Shown here in pieces: positions 8,585-17,547 of a DNA stretch of 64,000 nucleotides. The stretch lies in NCBI GenBank assembly GCA_902785785.1, contig CADAAA010000002.1:186001-250000 (forward strand), read 5' to 3'. Source of the stretch: an uncultured Bacteroidia bacterium (GTDB lineage Bacteria > Bacteroidota > Bacteroidia > Bacteroidales > UBA932). The stretch's first letter is position 1; each line of letters opens with the position of its first letter. The notes below the pieces were generated by a model. The model saw only the letters and a list, made by a program, of their open reading frames with translations. It had not been told where the DNA came from and did no database searches. The position numbers were made by a program, and so were the translations under genes.

Positions 8585-9190
8585 ATGGATAAACTCAGTT
8601 ACGCGTTGGGCATGAGCATCGCCCGGAGCCTGTCCCAGTCAGGCGTTGAGAAGCTCGATTTCGAAGATTTCAAGAACGGTGTCAAGGACAGCCTCCTGGG
8701 CGCAAAGCCGGCGCTCTCCCTGGATGAGGCTAACAATGTCCTGAACGACTTTTTCGCCCGTGCCGAGGCCGAGGCCAAGGAGAAGCAGGCCGCGATGGCG
8801 TCCGCCTTCAAGGCCGAGGGCGAGACATGGCTCAAGGAGAATGCCCGCAAGGACGACGTGGTCGTCCTGCCCAGCGGGCTTCAGTACAAAGTCCTCAAGC
8901 AGGGCTCGGGCCGCAAGCCCGGCCGTACCGACCGTGTCCGCTGCCACTATGAGGGCAAGCTGACCAACGGCATGAAGTTCGACAGCTCATACGACCGCGG
9001 CGAGCCTGCCGTCTTCGGCCTCAACCAGGTCATCTCCGGTTGGACCGAGGGCCTTCAGTTGATGCCCGAAGGCTCCGTATGGGAGTTGTATATCCCTTAC
9101 CAGATGGCTTACGGCGAGGCCGGTGCCCATGGGAGCATCCCTCCCTGCGCCGCCCTTGTTTTCAAGGTGGAACTGCTCGAGGTCCTGTAG
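8585..9190 (+). CDS. FKBP-type peptidyl-prolyl cis-trans isomerase
   Basis: A 201-residue protein with an N-terminal alpha-helical FKBP_N (dimerisation) part (about residues 1-85) and a C-terminal FKBP domain (GSGRKPGRTDRVRCHYEG ... FDSSYDRGEPAVFGLNQVI). It resembles the Mip/FKBP22 class, but no signal peptide is visible, so it is probably cytoplasmic. It accelerates proline isomerisation in folding proteins. The ATG at 8585 gives the usual MDKLSYALG start; the longer open frame overlaps the previous stop. The stop codon directly abuts the next ATG. Confidence 0.92.
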   Translation: MDKLSYALGMSIARSLSQSGVEKLDFEDFKNGVKDSLLGAKPALSLDEANNVLNDFFARAEAEAKEKQAAMASAFKAEGETWLKENARKDDVVVLPSGLQYKVLKQGSGRKPGRTDRVRCHYEGKLTNGMKFDSSYDRGEPAVFGLNQVISGWTEGLQLMPEGSVWELYIPYQMAYGEAGAHGSIPPCAALVFKVELLEVL

Positions 9191-10027
9191 ATGAAACTTA
9201 TAATCGACAGCGGGGCGACGAAGGCCGACTGGTGTCTGGTGGAAGGCGGACAGGTCGTACGGAGGTTCAAGTCCGCCGGTATGAACGTGTCCGTGCTGAC
9301 GCCCGAGGCCGTGGCGACCATTGCCTCCGAAGCGTCGGCCGGCCTGGAAGGGCCGGCGGTCTCGGAGGCGTATCTGTACGCCGCCGGCCTGATCGAAGGC
9401 TCCGATGCCGCCGCTTTAGCGGTGGAGGCCGTTTCGGCAGCTTTCGGTGGCACTCCTGTCGAGGGCGCCTCGGATATGCTGGCCGCCGCCCGCGCAGCCT
9501 GCGGCCGTGCCGAAGGCCTCTGCGCCATCCTCGGTACCGGCTCCAACAGCTGCCTCTACGACGGTTCCGCCATAGTCCATATTGCCCGCTCGGGCGGTTT
9601 CATCCTGGGTGACGAGGGCGGGGGAGCCTGTCTCGGCAAGCTTTTCATCGCCGACTACGTCAAGGGGCTTGTCCCCGAGCCGCTGGCTTCGGAGTTCGGA
9701 CAAGCCTTTGAAGTCGATTATATGACTATCGTCCGCAGGGTATACAAGGAAGCGGCCCCGTCCGCCTATCTCGGTAGTTTCGCTCCATGGATACTTGAGC
9801 ATCGGGGTGACCCTTATGTGGACGCGCTGGTGGAACGCAATCTCACTGACTTTTTCGAGCGTTCGCTGCTGCGGCACGGTCGCCGCGACCTGCCCGCCGG
9901 CTTTGTCGGCGGTTTCGCGGCCGCGTGTGGGCCGCAGCTGCGCGCTGTCGCGCAGCGCTGCGGCGTCAGCATCTCACGTATCCTGGCCTCTCCGATGGAC
10001 GGCCTTGTCGAGTATCACAGCCTATGA
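9191..10027 (+). CDS. BadF/BadG/BcrA/BcrD-type ATPase, likely N-acetylglucosamine kinase
   Basis: A 278-residue ASKHA-fold kinase. The phosphate-1 motif IIDSGATKADW starts the protein, ILGTGSNSCLYDG forms phosphate-2 and GGFILGDEGGGACLG is typical of the N-acetylglucosamine kinase subgroup. The likely role is phosphorylating an amino sugar released from peptidoglycan or glycans; substrate not certain. It directly follows the FKBP gene and overlaps recR by four bases (ATGA). Confidence 0.83.
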   Translation: MKLIIDSGATKADWCLVEGGQVVRRFKSAGMNVSVLTPEAVATIASEASAGLEGPAVSEAYLYAAGLIEGSDAAALAVEAVSAAFGGTPVEGASDMLAAARAACGRAEGLCAILGTGSNSCLYDGSAIVHIARSGGFILGDEGGGACLGKLFIADYVKGLVPEPLASEFGQAFEVDYMTIVRRVYKEAAPSAYLGSFAPWILEHRGDPYVDALVERNLTDFFERSLLRHGRRDLPAGFVGGFAAACGPQLRAVAQRCGVSISRILASPMDGLVEYHSL

Positions 10028-10779
10028 TCGAAAAGTATCCTTCTGAACTCCTCCAGAATGCAGTCGAGGCGATCAGTTCGCTGCCCGGCGTGGGTTCGCG
10101 CAGCGCCCTGCGCCTGGCAATGCATCTGCTGGGCCAGCCTAAGGAGAACGTCCACCATTTCACGGACGCCATCAACCGCCTGGCCGACGAAGTGCAGTAC
10201 TGCCCCGAGTGCATGATGATCTCCGACAACGGGCTTTGCTCCATCTGCTCTGACCGCCACCGTGACCACCGCACCATCTGCGTGGTGGAGAATGTCCGGG
10301 ATGTCATGAGCATCGAGAATACCGGCCAGTACCGGGGAGTGTACCACGTACTCGGCGGCATCATCTCGCCTATAGCCGGAATCGGCCCTTCTGACCTCAC
10401 CATCCGCCAGCTCGTCGACCGCCTCCGCCGCCTCACCGGAGCCTCGGCTGGGGAAGGGTGTCCTGAAAATTTGTGCCACCCTCGGCAACATAAGAGGGGG
10501 GGACCCATTGCTGACGGCAATGGGGGGGGTCCTGCGGAGCAGGACAATTTTCAGGACACCCTTCCCCAGCAGGAGGCTACTGATATAGAGGTGATTCTGG
10601 CTCTGCCGGGTGATGTGGAAGGGGAGACGACGGCGTTCTATATCTATAGGCAGATAGCATCCCTGGGGGTAAAGGTGTCGGCGCTTGCCAGGGGGCTGGG
10701 CTTTGGAGATGACCTCGAATATGCCGATGCGTTGACACTGGGGCGTTCACTCGTGAACCGCCAGCCTTTCAAACCTTGA
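10024..10779 (+). CDS. recR: Recombination mediator RecR carrying an in-frame palindromic insertion
   Basis: A DNA-repair protein of the RecFOR pathway. At 251 residues it is about 45-50 longer than usual. Helix-hairpin-helix (SLPGVGSRSALRLA), zinc finger (CPECMMISDNGLCSIC) and Toprim motifs (CVVENVRDVMSIE, YHVLGGIISPIAGIGP, GETTAFYIYR, ARGLGFGDDLEYAD) are all intact. The extra residues, about 142-183 (AGEGCPENLCHPRQ onward), are encoded by the palindromic element at 10447-10570, between LVDRLRRLTG and EVILALPG. No stop is introduced and the frame is kept, so the product is probably made with the insert as a surface loop of the Toprim domain. Starts inside the previous gene's stop; mntP follows 4 bases later. 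Confidence 0.93.
   Translation: MIEKYPSELLQNAVEAISSLPGVGSRSALRLAMHLLGQPKENVHHFTDAINRLADEVQYCPECMMISDNGLCSICSDRHRDHRTICVVENVRDVMSIENTGQYRGVYHVLGGIISPIAGIGPSDLTIRQLVDRLRRLTGASAGEGCPENLCHPRQHKRGGPIADGNGGGPAEQDNFQDTLPQQEATDIEVILALPGDVEGETTAFYIYRQIASLGVKVSALARGLGFGDDLEYADALTLGRSLVNRQPFKP
10447..10570. repeat. Palindromic element, copy 1, in frame inside recR
   Basis: A 124-base element bounded by perfect 25-base inverted repeats (10447-10471 and 10546-10570). Inside are an 8-bp hairpin CCCATTGC/GCAATGGG (10504-10524) and a 6-bp hairpin TCCTGC/GCAGGA (10530-10544). Bases 10465-10498 are identical over 34 positions to 17573-17606 in copy 2. It encodes ENLCHPRQHKR...GPIA in the recR frame. No transposase is present, so it resembles a non-autonomous repeat such as REP/MITE or the Rickettsia palindromic elements that insert inside proteins. 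Confidence 0.88.
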
Positions 10780-10783
10780 TCCT

Positions 10784-11344
10784 ATGAGAGAAGTGATCCT
10801 TGCCCTCCTGCTGGCACTTTCGCTCTGTGCGGACTGCTTTGCCGTGTCGCTTTGCTCGGGTGTCACTATGAGGAGCACGCGGCGCCGTCAGGTACTGATG
10901 GTGGCGCTTGTGTTCGGCATCGTGCAGGCTGGACTGCTGCTGGCCGGCTATTTCTTCGGCGACCTCTTCGTCGGCTATATCGAGAAGTTCGCTCACTGGA
11001 TAGGTTTCCTCCTTCTGCTGTATGTCGGCGGATCTATGATTCTTGAAGCCGTCAAGGGCAAGGAAGAGGCGCGGGACCTGAACGGGATCAGGAATATCAT
11101 CGTCGCATCCGTCGCTACCAGCATCGACGCCCTCGCTGTAGGCATTTCACTTTCCATGGACTTGGAACCTGTGCGTTCCGCCCTAATGAAGGGAGCAGCA
11201 GTCTTTATCGTGACTGTCCTGACAGTGGTTGCCGGTATACTCGGCGGCAGGCGGATAGGTACGCGTTTCGGCCGCAGGGCTGAGTTTGCCGGCGGCTGCG
11301 TGCTCATCCTCCTCGGCCTGAATATACTGCTGGGCGTTTTTTAG
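10784..11344 (+). CDS. mntP: Manganese efflux pump MntP
   Basis: A 186-residue inner-membrane protein with six hydrophobic segments. The repeated acidic motifs of the family are visible in helix 1 (LCADCFAVSL) and helix 4 (SIDALAVGISL). It exports Mn(II). Lies 4 bases after recR and probably shares its transcript; no yybP-ykoY-like leader was recognised. Confidence 0.92.
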   Translation: MREVILALLLALSLCADCFAVSLCSGVTMRSTRRRQVLMVALVFGIVQAGLLLAGYFFGDLFVGYIEKFAHWIGFLLLLYVGGSMILEAVKGKEEARDLNGIRNIIVASVATSIDALAVGISLSMDLEPVRSALMKGAAVFIVTVLTVVAGILGGRRIGTRFGRRAEFAGGCVLILLGLNILLGVF

Positions 11345-11356
11345 GCCCGGAAGTGC

Positions 11357-11385
11357 TTGATTAACCGAAAAAATACATATCTTTG
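11357..11385 (+). promoter_or_regulatory. Promoter of corA
   Basis: TTG (11357-11359), an 18-base spacer and TATCTTTG (11378-11385) match the Bacteroidota vegetative promoter pattern. Confidence 0.65.
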
Positions 11386-11387
11386 CA

Positions 11388-11469
11388 GGCTGACTTCTCC
11401 GTAATGTCAGCCAGACACGAGTGTTAAACCCTCCCGGGCCATACCGTCCGGGCACAGAAGGGAAGAGGT
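11388..11469 (+). promoter_or_regulatory. Structured 5' leader of corA
   Basis: An untranslated leader of roughly 75-80 bases between promoter and ATG. It holds a 7-bp hairpin GGCTGAC/GTCAGCC (11388-11412) and a GC-rich 5-bp hairpin (11433-11437 with 11448-11452), then an AG-rich ribosome-binding stretch. A magnesium-responsive function is conceivable but no known riboswitch class was recognised. Confidence 0.35.
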
Positions 11470-12417
11470 ATGATCAGCATTTTCTACAGGCTTGGCGGTA
11501 AGGTAGATTACTTCCAGTCCGAAACGGAGTTCGCAAAACTGAAGAGGGAGGATGTCCTTTGGATCGACCTCCTCGATCCTTCAGGCGAAGAGAAAAGAGC
11601 CACGGAGATATTCCTTGGTACGGAGATCCAGAGCCGTGCGCAGGCGGAGGAGATCGAGAGTTCATCCCGTTTCTCCGAGTCCGATACGGCCATTTTCGCC
11701 AATACCAACTATCTTACCCCTACCGGAGACGAGTACAATTCCGACCCTGTTTCTTTCACCATTGTCGGAGACACCCTCACCACACTGCGCGAGATTCCGC
11801 TGCGAAGCATCACCAGCCTCCAGCAGAAGCTCTGTGCAAAGCCTGCGTTGTTCCCGAGCGGATGGAACATCTTCGTGACCATGCTGGACCAGCGCGTCGA
11901 CCTCGACGCCGATATGGTGGAGATCCTCGGAAAGGAGACTGCGCGTTTCTCCAAGCGCATCAACCAGCAGGAGGATATCAATGAGGACTTCCTCCTGGAT
12001 ATCAACCAGTTGCAGGAGAATACCATGATAGTCCGCGAGAATGTCGTGGACAAGCAGCGCCTCATCTCGAACCTGCTCAAGAGCGACCGTTATCCTTCCT
12101 CGCTGGAGCCCAGGCTCAACGTCCTGCTCCAGGATATCGCATCGCTTATCAACCATGCCAATTTCAACTTCGAAAGGCTTGAATATCTGCAGGATACGGT
12201 GCTTGGTCTGATCAACTTGGACCAGAACCGCATCATGAAGATCTTCACCCTGATCTCCCTGCTTATCATGCCTGCCACGCTCGTCGCCAGCTTCTACGGC
12301 ATGAACGTCAAGCTCCCGCTTGCCGGGATCGGCATCGCATGGGTGTTCATCCTCGTCATCATGGTGCTCTTCGCATTCGCGCTTTGGTTCACCTTCAAAA
12401 AGAAAAAATTGCTCTGA
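11470..12417 (+). CDS. corA: CorA-family divalent cation (Mg/Co) transporter
   Basis: A 315-residue protein: cytoplasmic N-terminal funnel domain, long helix, and two C-terminal transmembrane segments with the selectivity motif YGMN (in ASFYGMNVKLPL), ending in a basic tail FKKKKLL. It transports Mg(II), possibly Co(II). Own promoter and structured leader; not co-transcribed with mntP by distance. Confidence 0.93.
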   Translation: MISIFYRLGGKVDYFQSETEFAKLKREDVLWIDLLDPSGEEKRATEIFLGTEIQSRAQAEEIESSSRFSESDTAIFANTNYLTPTGDEYNSDPVSFTIVGDTLTTLREIPLRSITSLQQKLCAKPALFPSGWNIFVTMLDQRVDLDADMVEILGKETARFSKRINQQEDINEDFLLDINQLQENTMIVRENVVDKQRLISNLLKSDRYPSSLEPRLNVLLQDIASLINHANFNFERLEYLQDTVLGLINLDQNRIMKIFTLISLLIMPATLVASFYGMNVKLPLAGIGIAWVFILVIMVLFAFALWFTFKKKKLL

Positions 12418-12434
12418 AAAGAGCCATTTATTTC

Positions 12435-12465
12435 TTTGGAAATCAGAATATTTTACCTACCTTTG
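12435..12465 (+). promoter_or_regulatory. Strong promoter of rpsA
   Basis: TTTG (12435-12438), a 19-base spacer and TACCTTTG (12458-12465) are an almost ideal Bacteroidota promoter. The leader to the ATG at 12555 is about 80 bases. Confidence 0.75.
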
Positions 12466-12554
12466 CACGCTTTTCGCCCGGCGTGCTTTTTTTGTGCGCC
12501 CCGCAAAGCACGAGAAATAATGTTAAACCCCTAGTTTGTTTCAATTAAACAATT

Positions 12555-14327
12555 ATGGCAGAATTTTTAAACGCATCCGTTGCTCCCGAGAATTTTGACT
12601 GGGACGCTTTCGAAGGCAGCACCTCCGTCTACGGCGGTGAAGAGAAAGAGAAGATCCGCGAGGCTTACGACCAGACCCTTTCCAAGGTCGTCGAGAATGA
12701 AGTCGTTGAGGGCGAAGTCACCGCTATCAACAAGCGCGAGGTCATCGTGACCATCGGCGGAAAGAGCGAAGGTGTCATCTCCGCTCCCGAGTTCCGTTAC
12801 AACCCCGACCTCAAGGTCGGCGACAAGGTCGAGGTCTATGTAGAGTCCGCCGAGGACCGCAAGGGCCAGCTCATCCTTTCCCACAAGAAGGCCCGCGCCC
12901 TCAAGTCTTGGGACAGAGTCAACGAAGCTTACAACAATAACGAGATCGTCAAGGGTTTCGTCAAGACCCGCACGAAGGGCGGCATGATCGTCGACGTGTT
13001 CGGCATCGAGGCCTTCCTCCCCGGTTCCCAGATCGACATCAAGCCTATCCGTGACTATGATGCCTACGTAAACCAGACCATCGATTTCAAGATCGTCAAG
13101 ATCAACCAGGAGTTCCGCAACGTCGTCGTCTCCCACAAGGCCCTTCTCGAGGCCGAGCAGGAGCAGAAGAGGGCCGAGCTCATCTCCAAGCTGGAGAAGG
13201 GCCAGGTGCTCGAGGGTACCGTCAAGAATATCACCAACTACGGTGTGTTCGTGGACCTCGGCGGTGTAGACGGTCTCATCCACATCACCGACCTCTCCTG
13301 GGGTCGCGTCAACCATCCCGAGGAGTTCGTCCAGCTCGGCGAGAAGATCCAGGTCGTCGTCCTCGACTTCAACGAGCAGCAGAAGCGCATCGCCCTCGGT
13401 TACAAGCAGCTTACTCCCCATCCTTGGGACGCTCTCGACGAGAACCTCAAGGTTGGTGACAAGGTCAAGGGCAAGGTCATCCTCATCGCCGACTACGGCG
13501 CATTCGTGGAGCTTGTCCCCGGTGTCGAGGGTCTCATCCATGTTTCCGAGATGAGCTGGTCGCCCAGACTCCACTCCGCTCAGGAGTTCCTGAAGGTTGG
13601 TGACGAGGTCGAGGCCCAGATCCTGACCATCGACCGTGAGAACCGCAAGATGTCCCTCGGACTCAAGCAGCTCACCGTCAATCCTTGGGAGAATATCCGC
13701 ACCAAGTATCCTATCGGCTCGCAGCACAAGGCCGTCGTCCGCAACATCACCAACTTCGGCGTTTTCGCCGAGCTCGAGGATGGCGTCGAGGGTCTCGTCC
13801 ACATCAGCGACCTCTCCTGGAACAAGATCAAGCATCCTTCAGAGATGGTTGCCGTTGGTGACACCATCGACGTCCAGATCCTTGACTTCGACGAGGCCAA
13901 CCGCAAGCTCAGCCTCGGTCACAAGCAGCTCCTTCCCAACCCTTGGGACGAGGTTGAGGCCAAGTATCCCGTCGGTTCCACCGTCGAGGGTACCATCGCC
14001 GCCGTTACCGACAAGGGCGCTACCATCACCCTTGACGGAGAGGCTGAGGGCTTCGCTTTCAACCGCGAGATCCTCAAGGAGGACGGCAAGCCCGCCACTG
14101 TCGGCGAGACCCTTCCGTTCCGCGTCATCGAGCTTCGCCGCTCGACCCGCCGCATCCTTCTCTCGCACGTGAGGACTTATTCCGAGGCTAAGGAGAAGGC
14201 TGTCGCCGCTGAGGCTGACAACACCAAGAAGGCCGTCAAGAAGATCAATTCTTCCGTCGAAAGGACCACTCTCGGTGACATCGACGCCCTCGCCGCTCTC
14301 AAGGAGAAACTCGAGAAAGGTGAGTAA
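12555..14327 (+). CDS. rpsA: 30S ribosomal protein S1
   Basis: A 590-residue protein with six consecutive S1/OB-fold RNA-binding domains, visible as repeated units such as GTVKNITNYGVFVDLGGVDG, GKVILIADYGAFVELVPGVE and AVVRNITNFGVFAELEDGVE. The first two and last are more divergent, as usual. It helps the 30S subunit bind mRNA. Codon use is highly biased, consistent with heavy expression. rnz starts two bases after its stop codon. Confidence 0.97.
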   Translation: MAEFLNASVAPENFDWDAFEGSTSVYGGEEKEKIREAYDQTLSKVVENEVVEGEVTAINKREVIVTIGGKSEGVISAPEFRYNPDLKVGDKVEVYVESAEDRKGQLILSHKKARALKSWDRVNEAYNNNEIVKGFVKTRTKGGMIVDVFGIEAFLPGSQIDIKPIRDYDAYVNQTIDFKIVKINQEFRNVVVSHKALLEAEQEQKRAELISKLEKGQVLEGTVKNITNYGVFVDLGGVDGLIHITDLSWGRVNHPEEFVQLGEKIQVVVLDFNEQQKRIALGYKQLTPHPWDALDENLKVGDKVKGKVILIADYGAFVELVPGVEGLIHVSEMSWSPRLHSAQEFLKVGDEVEAQILTIDRENRKMSLGLKQLTVNPWENIRTKYPIGSQHKAVVRNITNFGVFAELEDGVEGLVHISDLSWNKIKHPSEMVAVGDTIDVQILDFDEANRKLSLGHKQLLPNPWDEVEAKYPVGSTVEGTIAAVTDKGATITLDGEAEGFAFNREILKEDGKPATVGETLPFRVIELRRSTRRILLSHVRTYSEAKEKAVAAEADNTKKAVKKINSSVERTTLGDIDALAALKEKLEKGE

Positions 14328-14329
14328 GG

Positions 14330-15256
14330 ATGGACTTTACGCTTAAGGTTATGGGCTCGGCTTCGGCCAAGCCCGTTCCCGAAAGATTCCAGAGCGCCCA
14401 AGTACTTTCAGTACGGGGGCGCTCCTTTTTAATCGACTGCGGCGAAGGCGTGCAGACCCGCCTGCAGCAGTTCGGGGTGTCTCCGATGAAGATCGATTCG
14501 ATATTCATCTCGCACATCCACGGAGACCATGTCTTCGGCATTTTCGGTCTGCTCTCCACGATGGGGATGCTCGCGCGTCCCACACCCCTGAATATCTATG
14601 CTCCCGTGTCCTTCGGACCCATACTCAAGTTCTTCCTGTCGTACTACGGGGAGGGAGTGGGTTTCGAGATCCGGCATATTCCTCTGAAGATGAAGGAGCC
14701 GGAAACGGTATATGACACGAAGTCCTTCGAGGTGCTGGCATTCCCGCTGAACCATGGGATTGAGACCTTCGGCTTCCTGTTCCGGGAGAAGAAACCTCCG
14801 CTCAATGTGTGGAAACACATGCTGTCTCGTTATGGGTTCACTCTTACGGAGATAGGGACCCTGAAGCGCGGCGAGGACGTCGTGCGCGATGACGAAGTCA
14901 TCCGCTGCGCCGACGCCGCGTACGAGCCGTGGGAGCCGCGGAGCTTCGCTTACTGCTCCGACACGGCACCGTTCCCCGAACTGGCTGGTTGGGTCAGAGG
15001 AGTCGACCTCCTGTACCATGAGGCGACTTATACTGCCGAGCATGCCGACCTGGCCGAGAAGCGTCACCATTCGACGACGCTCCAGGCGGCGCAGTGTGCC
15101 CTCGACGCAGGCGCGAAGCGCCTCGTCATCGGGCACTACAGCAGCCGCGAGCGCAACGCCTCTGTCTATGAGGCAGAATGCCGCACTGTCTTTCCGCAGA
15201 CCTATGCAGCCTCCGACGGATCCGTCTACGATATCCCGCTGGTAAAGAAAGACTGA
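14330..15256 (+). CDS. rnz: Ribonuclease Z
   Basis: A 308-residue metallo-beta-lactamase-fold nuclease that trims the 3' ends of tRNA precursors. The metal motif HIHGDH begins at residue 62, with later ligands in FPLNHGIE, YCSDTAP and IGHYSSR. Length is typical. It sits two bases behind rpsA, so both are probably on one transcript. Confidence 0.95.
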   Translation: MDFTLKVMGSASAKPVPERFQSAQVLSVRGRSFLIDCGEGVQTRLQQFGVSPMKIDSIFISHIHGDHVFGIFGLLSTMGMLARPTPLNIYAPVSFGPILKFFLSYYGEGVGFEIRHIPLKMKEPETVYDTKSFEVLAFPLNHGIETFGFLFREKKPPLNVWKHMLSRYGFTLTEIGTLKRGEDVVRDDEVIRCADAAYEPWEPRSFAYCSDTAPFPELAGWVRGVDLLYHEATYTAEHADLAEKRHHSTTLQAAQCALDAGAKRLVIGHYSSRERNASVYEAECRTVFPQTYAASDGSVYDIPLVKKD

Positions 15257-15329
15257 ACAAGCCTGTCCTAAGGCGGTTTTTCGATCACTATACGTGAGGA
15301 ATCGTCAATAATTGTTAACTTTACCACAT

Positions 15330-16511
15330 ATGAAAAGACGTGCATCCTTCCTTGCGATAGCCTTTGCCGCGATTGTCCTTTTCGTGTCCGCGGCTGATAC
15401 ACCCCAACAGCGCTATATCGACCGTTGGGCTGCCACTGCGGTCCGCGAGATGTACCGCAGCGGCGTTCCTGCAAGCATTACCCTGGCCCAGGGTATCCTC
15501 GAGTCGCGTTCCGGCCTTTCCGCTCTTGCGGTCGAAGGCAACAATCATTTCGGAATCAAATGCCACAAGGACTGGAAGGGCAAGACCATGCGGGTGGACG
15601 ACGACAGGAGGCGCGAGTGCTTCCGCGTATATGACACTGCGGAAGAGTCGTTCCGCGACCATTCCGATTTCCTCCGCTATTGGGACCGCTACAAATTCCT
15701 TTTTGATTTCAATACAAAGGATTATGAATCATGGGCTTATGGCCTGAAGAAAGCGGGCTATGCCACCGATCCGTCCTATCCTGAGAAGCTCATCAAGATC
15801 ATCGAGGAGAACGGCTTGTCGAAATACGATTCTATGACCCAGGCCCAGGCTGCACGTGCGTCTTCTTCGTCATCAAAGGCAACTCCTGCTCCTCCCAAGT
15901 CCTCGGATAACGCTTCTTCCAAGTCTTCATCAAAGACATCATCCAAGGCTTCCGTAAAGGCTTCCGCCAAAGAGGCTAAAGCAGCCGCCAGGGTATCGAA
16001 GGCTGAGGAGCGCGAGGCGGCGCGCGCTGCCCGCAGGGCCGCCCGCCGCGAGCGCCTCGCCGCCGCCGAGGTAATCCCCGACGAGATCCCCGAGGCGCCC
16101 AATGCCATCGAGGAGGCCGTTCTCGTCACGCCTGCGGCTGCCGAGGAGTTCCACTTCAGCCTTACGCGTCCGGTCTATACCCGCAACGGCGTGCCTTTCG
16201 TGTACTCTGTGGAAGGGGAGACTTACTCCAGTATCGCCTCGTCGTACAATCTCTTCCCCAAGGAAATTTTGAAGATCAACGACTTGAGCTCCGACACGCG
16301 TCTCCTTCCCGGTACCGTCGTCTATATCCAGCAGAAAAAGAACCAGGCGGAGAAAGGACTTGACAAATATATCGTCGAGTCTGACGGGGAGAACCTCCGC
16401 GACATCTGCCAGCGTTTTGCCGTGCGTATGTCCGCCGTCAACAAACTCAACGGCTTCAGCGCCGGCCATGTCCTCCGTGAAGGCGATACGATCATTCTCA
16501 GGAAACCTTAG
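15330..16511 (+). CDS. Exported glucosaminidase (Flg_hydrolase-like) with two LysM domains
   Basis: A 393-residue protein with a signal peptide (MKRRASFLAIAF...). Residues about 25-170 match the mannosyl-glycoprotein endo-beta-N-acetylglucosaminidase fold (VPASITLAQGILESRSG, NHFGIKCHKDWKG, YGLKKAGYATDPSYPEKL). A low-complexity Ser/Lys/Ala linker with repeated SSKS and RAARR follows, then two LysM repeats (VEGETYSSIASSYNLFPKEI and SDGENLRDICQRFAVRM). It probably cuts peptidoglycan glycan strands during growth. The linker may span periplasm or wall. mltG follows three bases later, a peptidoglycan-remodelling pair. Confidence 0.9.
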   Translation: MKRRASFLAIAFAAIVLFVSAADTPQQRYIDRWAATAVREMYRSGVPASITLAQGILESRSGLSALAVEGNNHFGIKCHKDWKGKTMRVDDDRRRECFRVYDTAEESFRDHSDFLRYWDRYKFLFDFNTKDYESWAYGLKKAGYATDPSYPEKLIKIIEENGLSKYDSMTQAQAARASSSSSKATPAPPKSSDNASSKSSSKTSSKASVKASAKEAKAAARVSKAEEREAARAARRAARRERLAAAEVIPDEIPEAPNAIEEAVLVTPAAAEEFHFSLTRPVYTRNGVPFVYSVEGETYSSIASSYNLFPKEILKINDLSSDTRLLPGTVVYIQQKKNQAEKGLDKYIVESDGENLRDICQRFAVRMSAVNKLNGFSAGHVLREGDTIILRKP

Positions 16512-16514
16512 CTC

Positions 16515-17543
16515 ATGAAAAGGACCCTTACATACATATTGGCCGCCGGAGCCATAATTGCAGCTGTCGCCGCTATGTTTGCGTACCGCTGGTACACTGA
16601 CAACAAGAGGCCCAATTTCAGCCGTGAGACTGTCCTGTACGTGTACCCGGGGATGGATGCGAACAAAGTCTTCCGCATGGTCGCGGACTCTGCGGGCGTC
16701 CTGCGGCCCAATAGCCTGGAGCGCGCCTTCAATGACAAGAAAGTGGCCGAATACATGCAGCCCGGCCGCTATGTCGTAAAGCCGTCGTCTTCGAGCGTCT
16801 ATGTCGCACGTATGCTCAACAACGGCTGGCAGACTCCCACGCGGCTCGTGCTCTCCGGCACTATGCGCCGCAAGGGCGACATCGCCCGCAAGATAGGCAA
16901 TCAGATGCTGGTGGACAGCGCCGAAGTGGCTGCCGCCCTGGATGACGACGTCCTTCTGGCAAAGTACGGCTTCAACTCCACAAATGTCTTCTCTCTCTTC
17001 ATCCCGGACACTTACGAGATGTACTGGACTGCCTCGGTAGAGGAGATCCTGCAGAAACAGAAAGACGCATATGATGCATTCTGGACACCGGAGAACGTTG
17101 CCAAGGCTGAGAAGCTGGGACTCACCAAGGAGGAGGTGAGCATCGTGGCTTCGATCGTCAAGGGAGAGACCAATTACGAGCCTGAGATGCCTTCCGTGGC
17201 AGGCGTGTATCTCAACCGCCTCCGGATCGGTATGCTGCTGCAGGCTGATCCCACGGTTGCCTATTGCTTCGACTATGAGCCCAACCGCATCCTGCTCCGT
17301 CACCTTCAGGTAGATTCACCGTACAATACCTACAAGTATCCCGGCCTTCCTCCCGGCCCCATAGCCGTACCTACTAAGGCCTGCCTGAACGCCGTGCTCA
17401 ATCCCGATCCGCACGACTACCTCTTCTTCTGCGCCAATTCCGATTTCAGCGGCACCCACAAGTTCGCTTCCACCCTCTCGGAGCACAACCGCAACGCCCG
17501 CGACTTCCAGGCCGCCCTCAACCGCCGCAATGCCTCCCGCTGA
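16515..17543 (+). CDS. mltG: Endolytic murein transglycosylase MltG
   Basis: A 342-residue inner-membrane-anchored enzyme with one N-terminal transmembrane helix (ILAAGAIIAAVAAMFAYRWY), a LysM-like subdomain and the YceG catalytic domain. The catalytic region includes IVASIVKGETNYEPEMPSVA, with the expected Glu, and NTYKYPGLPPGPIAVP. It cuts nascent glycan strands and limits their length. Last gene before the palindromic element, with relA/spoT converging from the other side. Confidence 0.94.
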   Translation: MKRTLTYILAAGAIIAAVAAMFAYRWYTDNKRPNFSRETVLYVYPGMDANKVFRMVADSAGVLRPNSLERAFNDKKVAEYMQPGRYVVKPSSSSVYVARMLNNGWQTPTRLVLSGTMRRKGDIARKIGNQMLVDSAEVAAALDDDVLLAKYGFNSTNVFSLFIPDTYEMYWTASVEEILQKQKDAYDAFWTPENVAKAEKLGLTKEEVSIVASIVKGETNYEPEMPSVAGVYLNRLRIGMLLQADPTVAYCFDYEPNRILLRHLQVDSPYNTYKYPGLPPGPIAVPTKACLNAVLNPDPHDYLFFCANSDFSGTHKFASTLSEHNRNARDFQAALNRRNASR

Positions 17544-17547
17544 TCCT

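Noticed and set aside
12567-13835. A 422-codon minus-strand frame opposite rpsA
   Set aside because: Low-complexity Leu/Val/Asp/Glu-rich product typical of antisense to highly biased genes; no family motifs.
15939-17303. A 454-codon minus-strand frame opposite the glucosaminidase and mltG
   Set aside because: Spans two real genes on the other strand and has no motif support.
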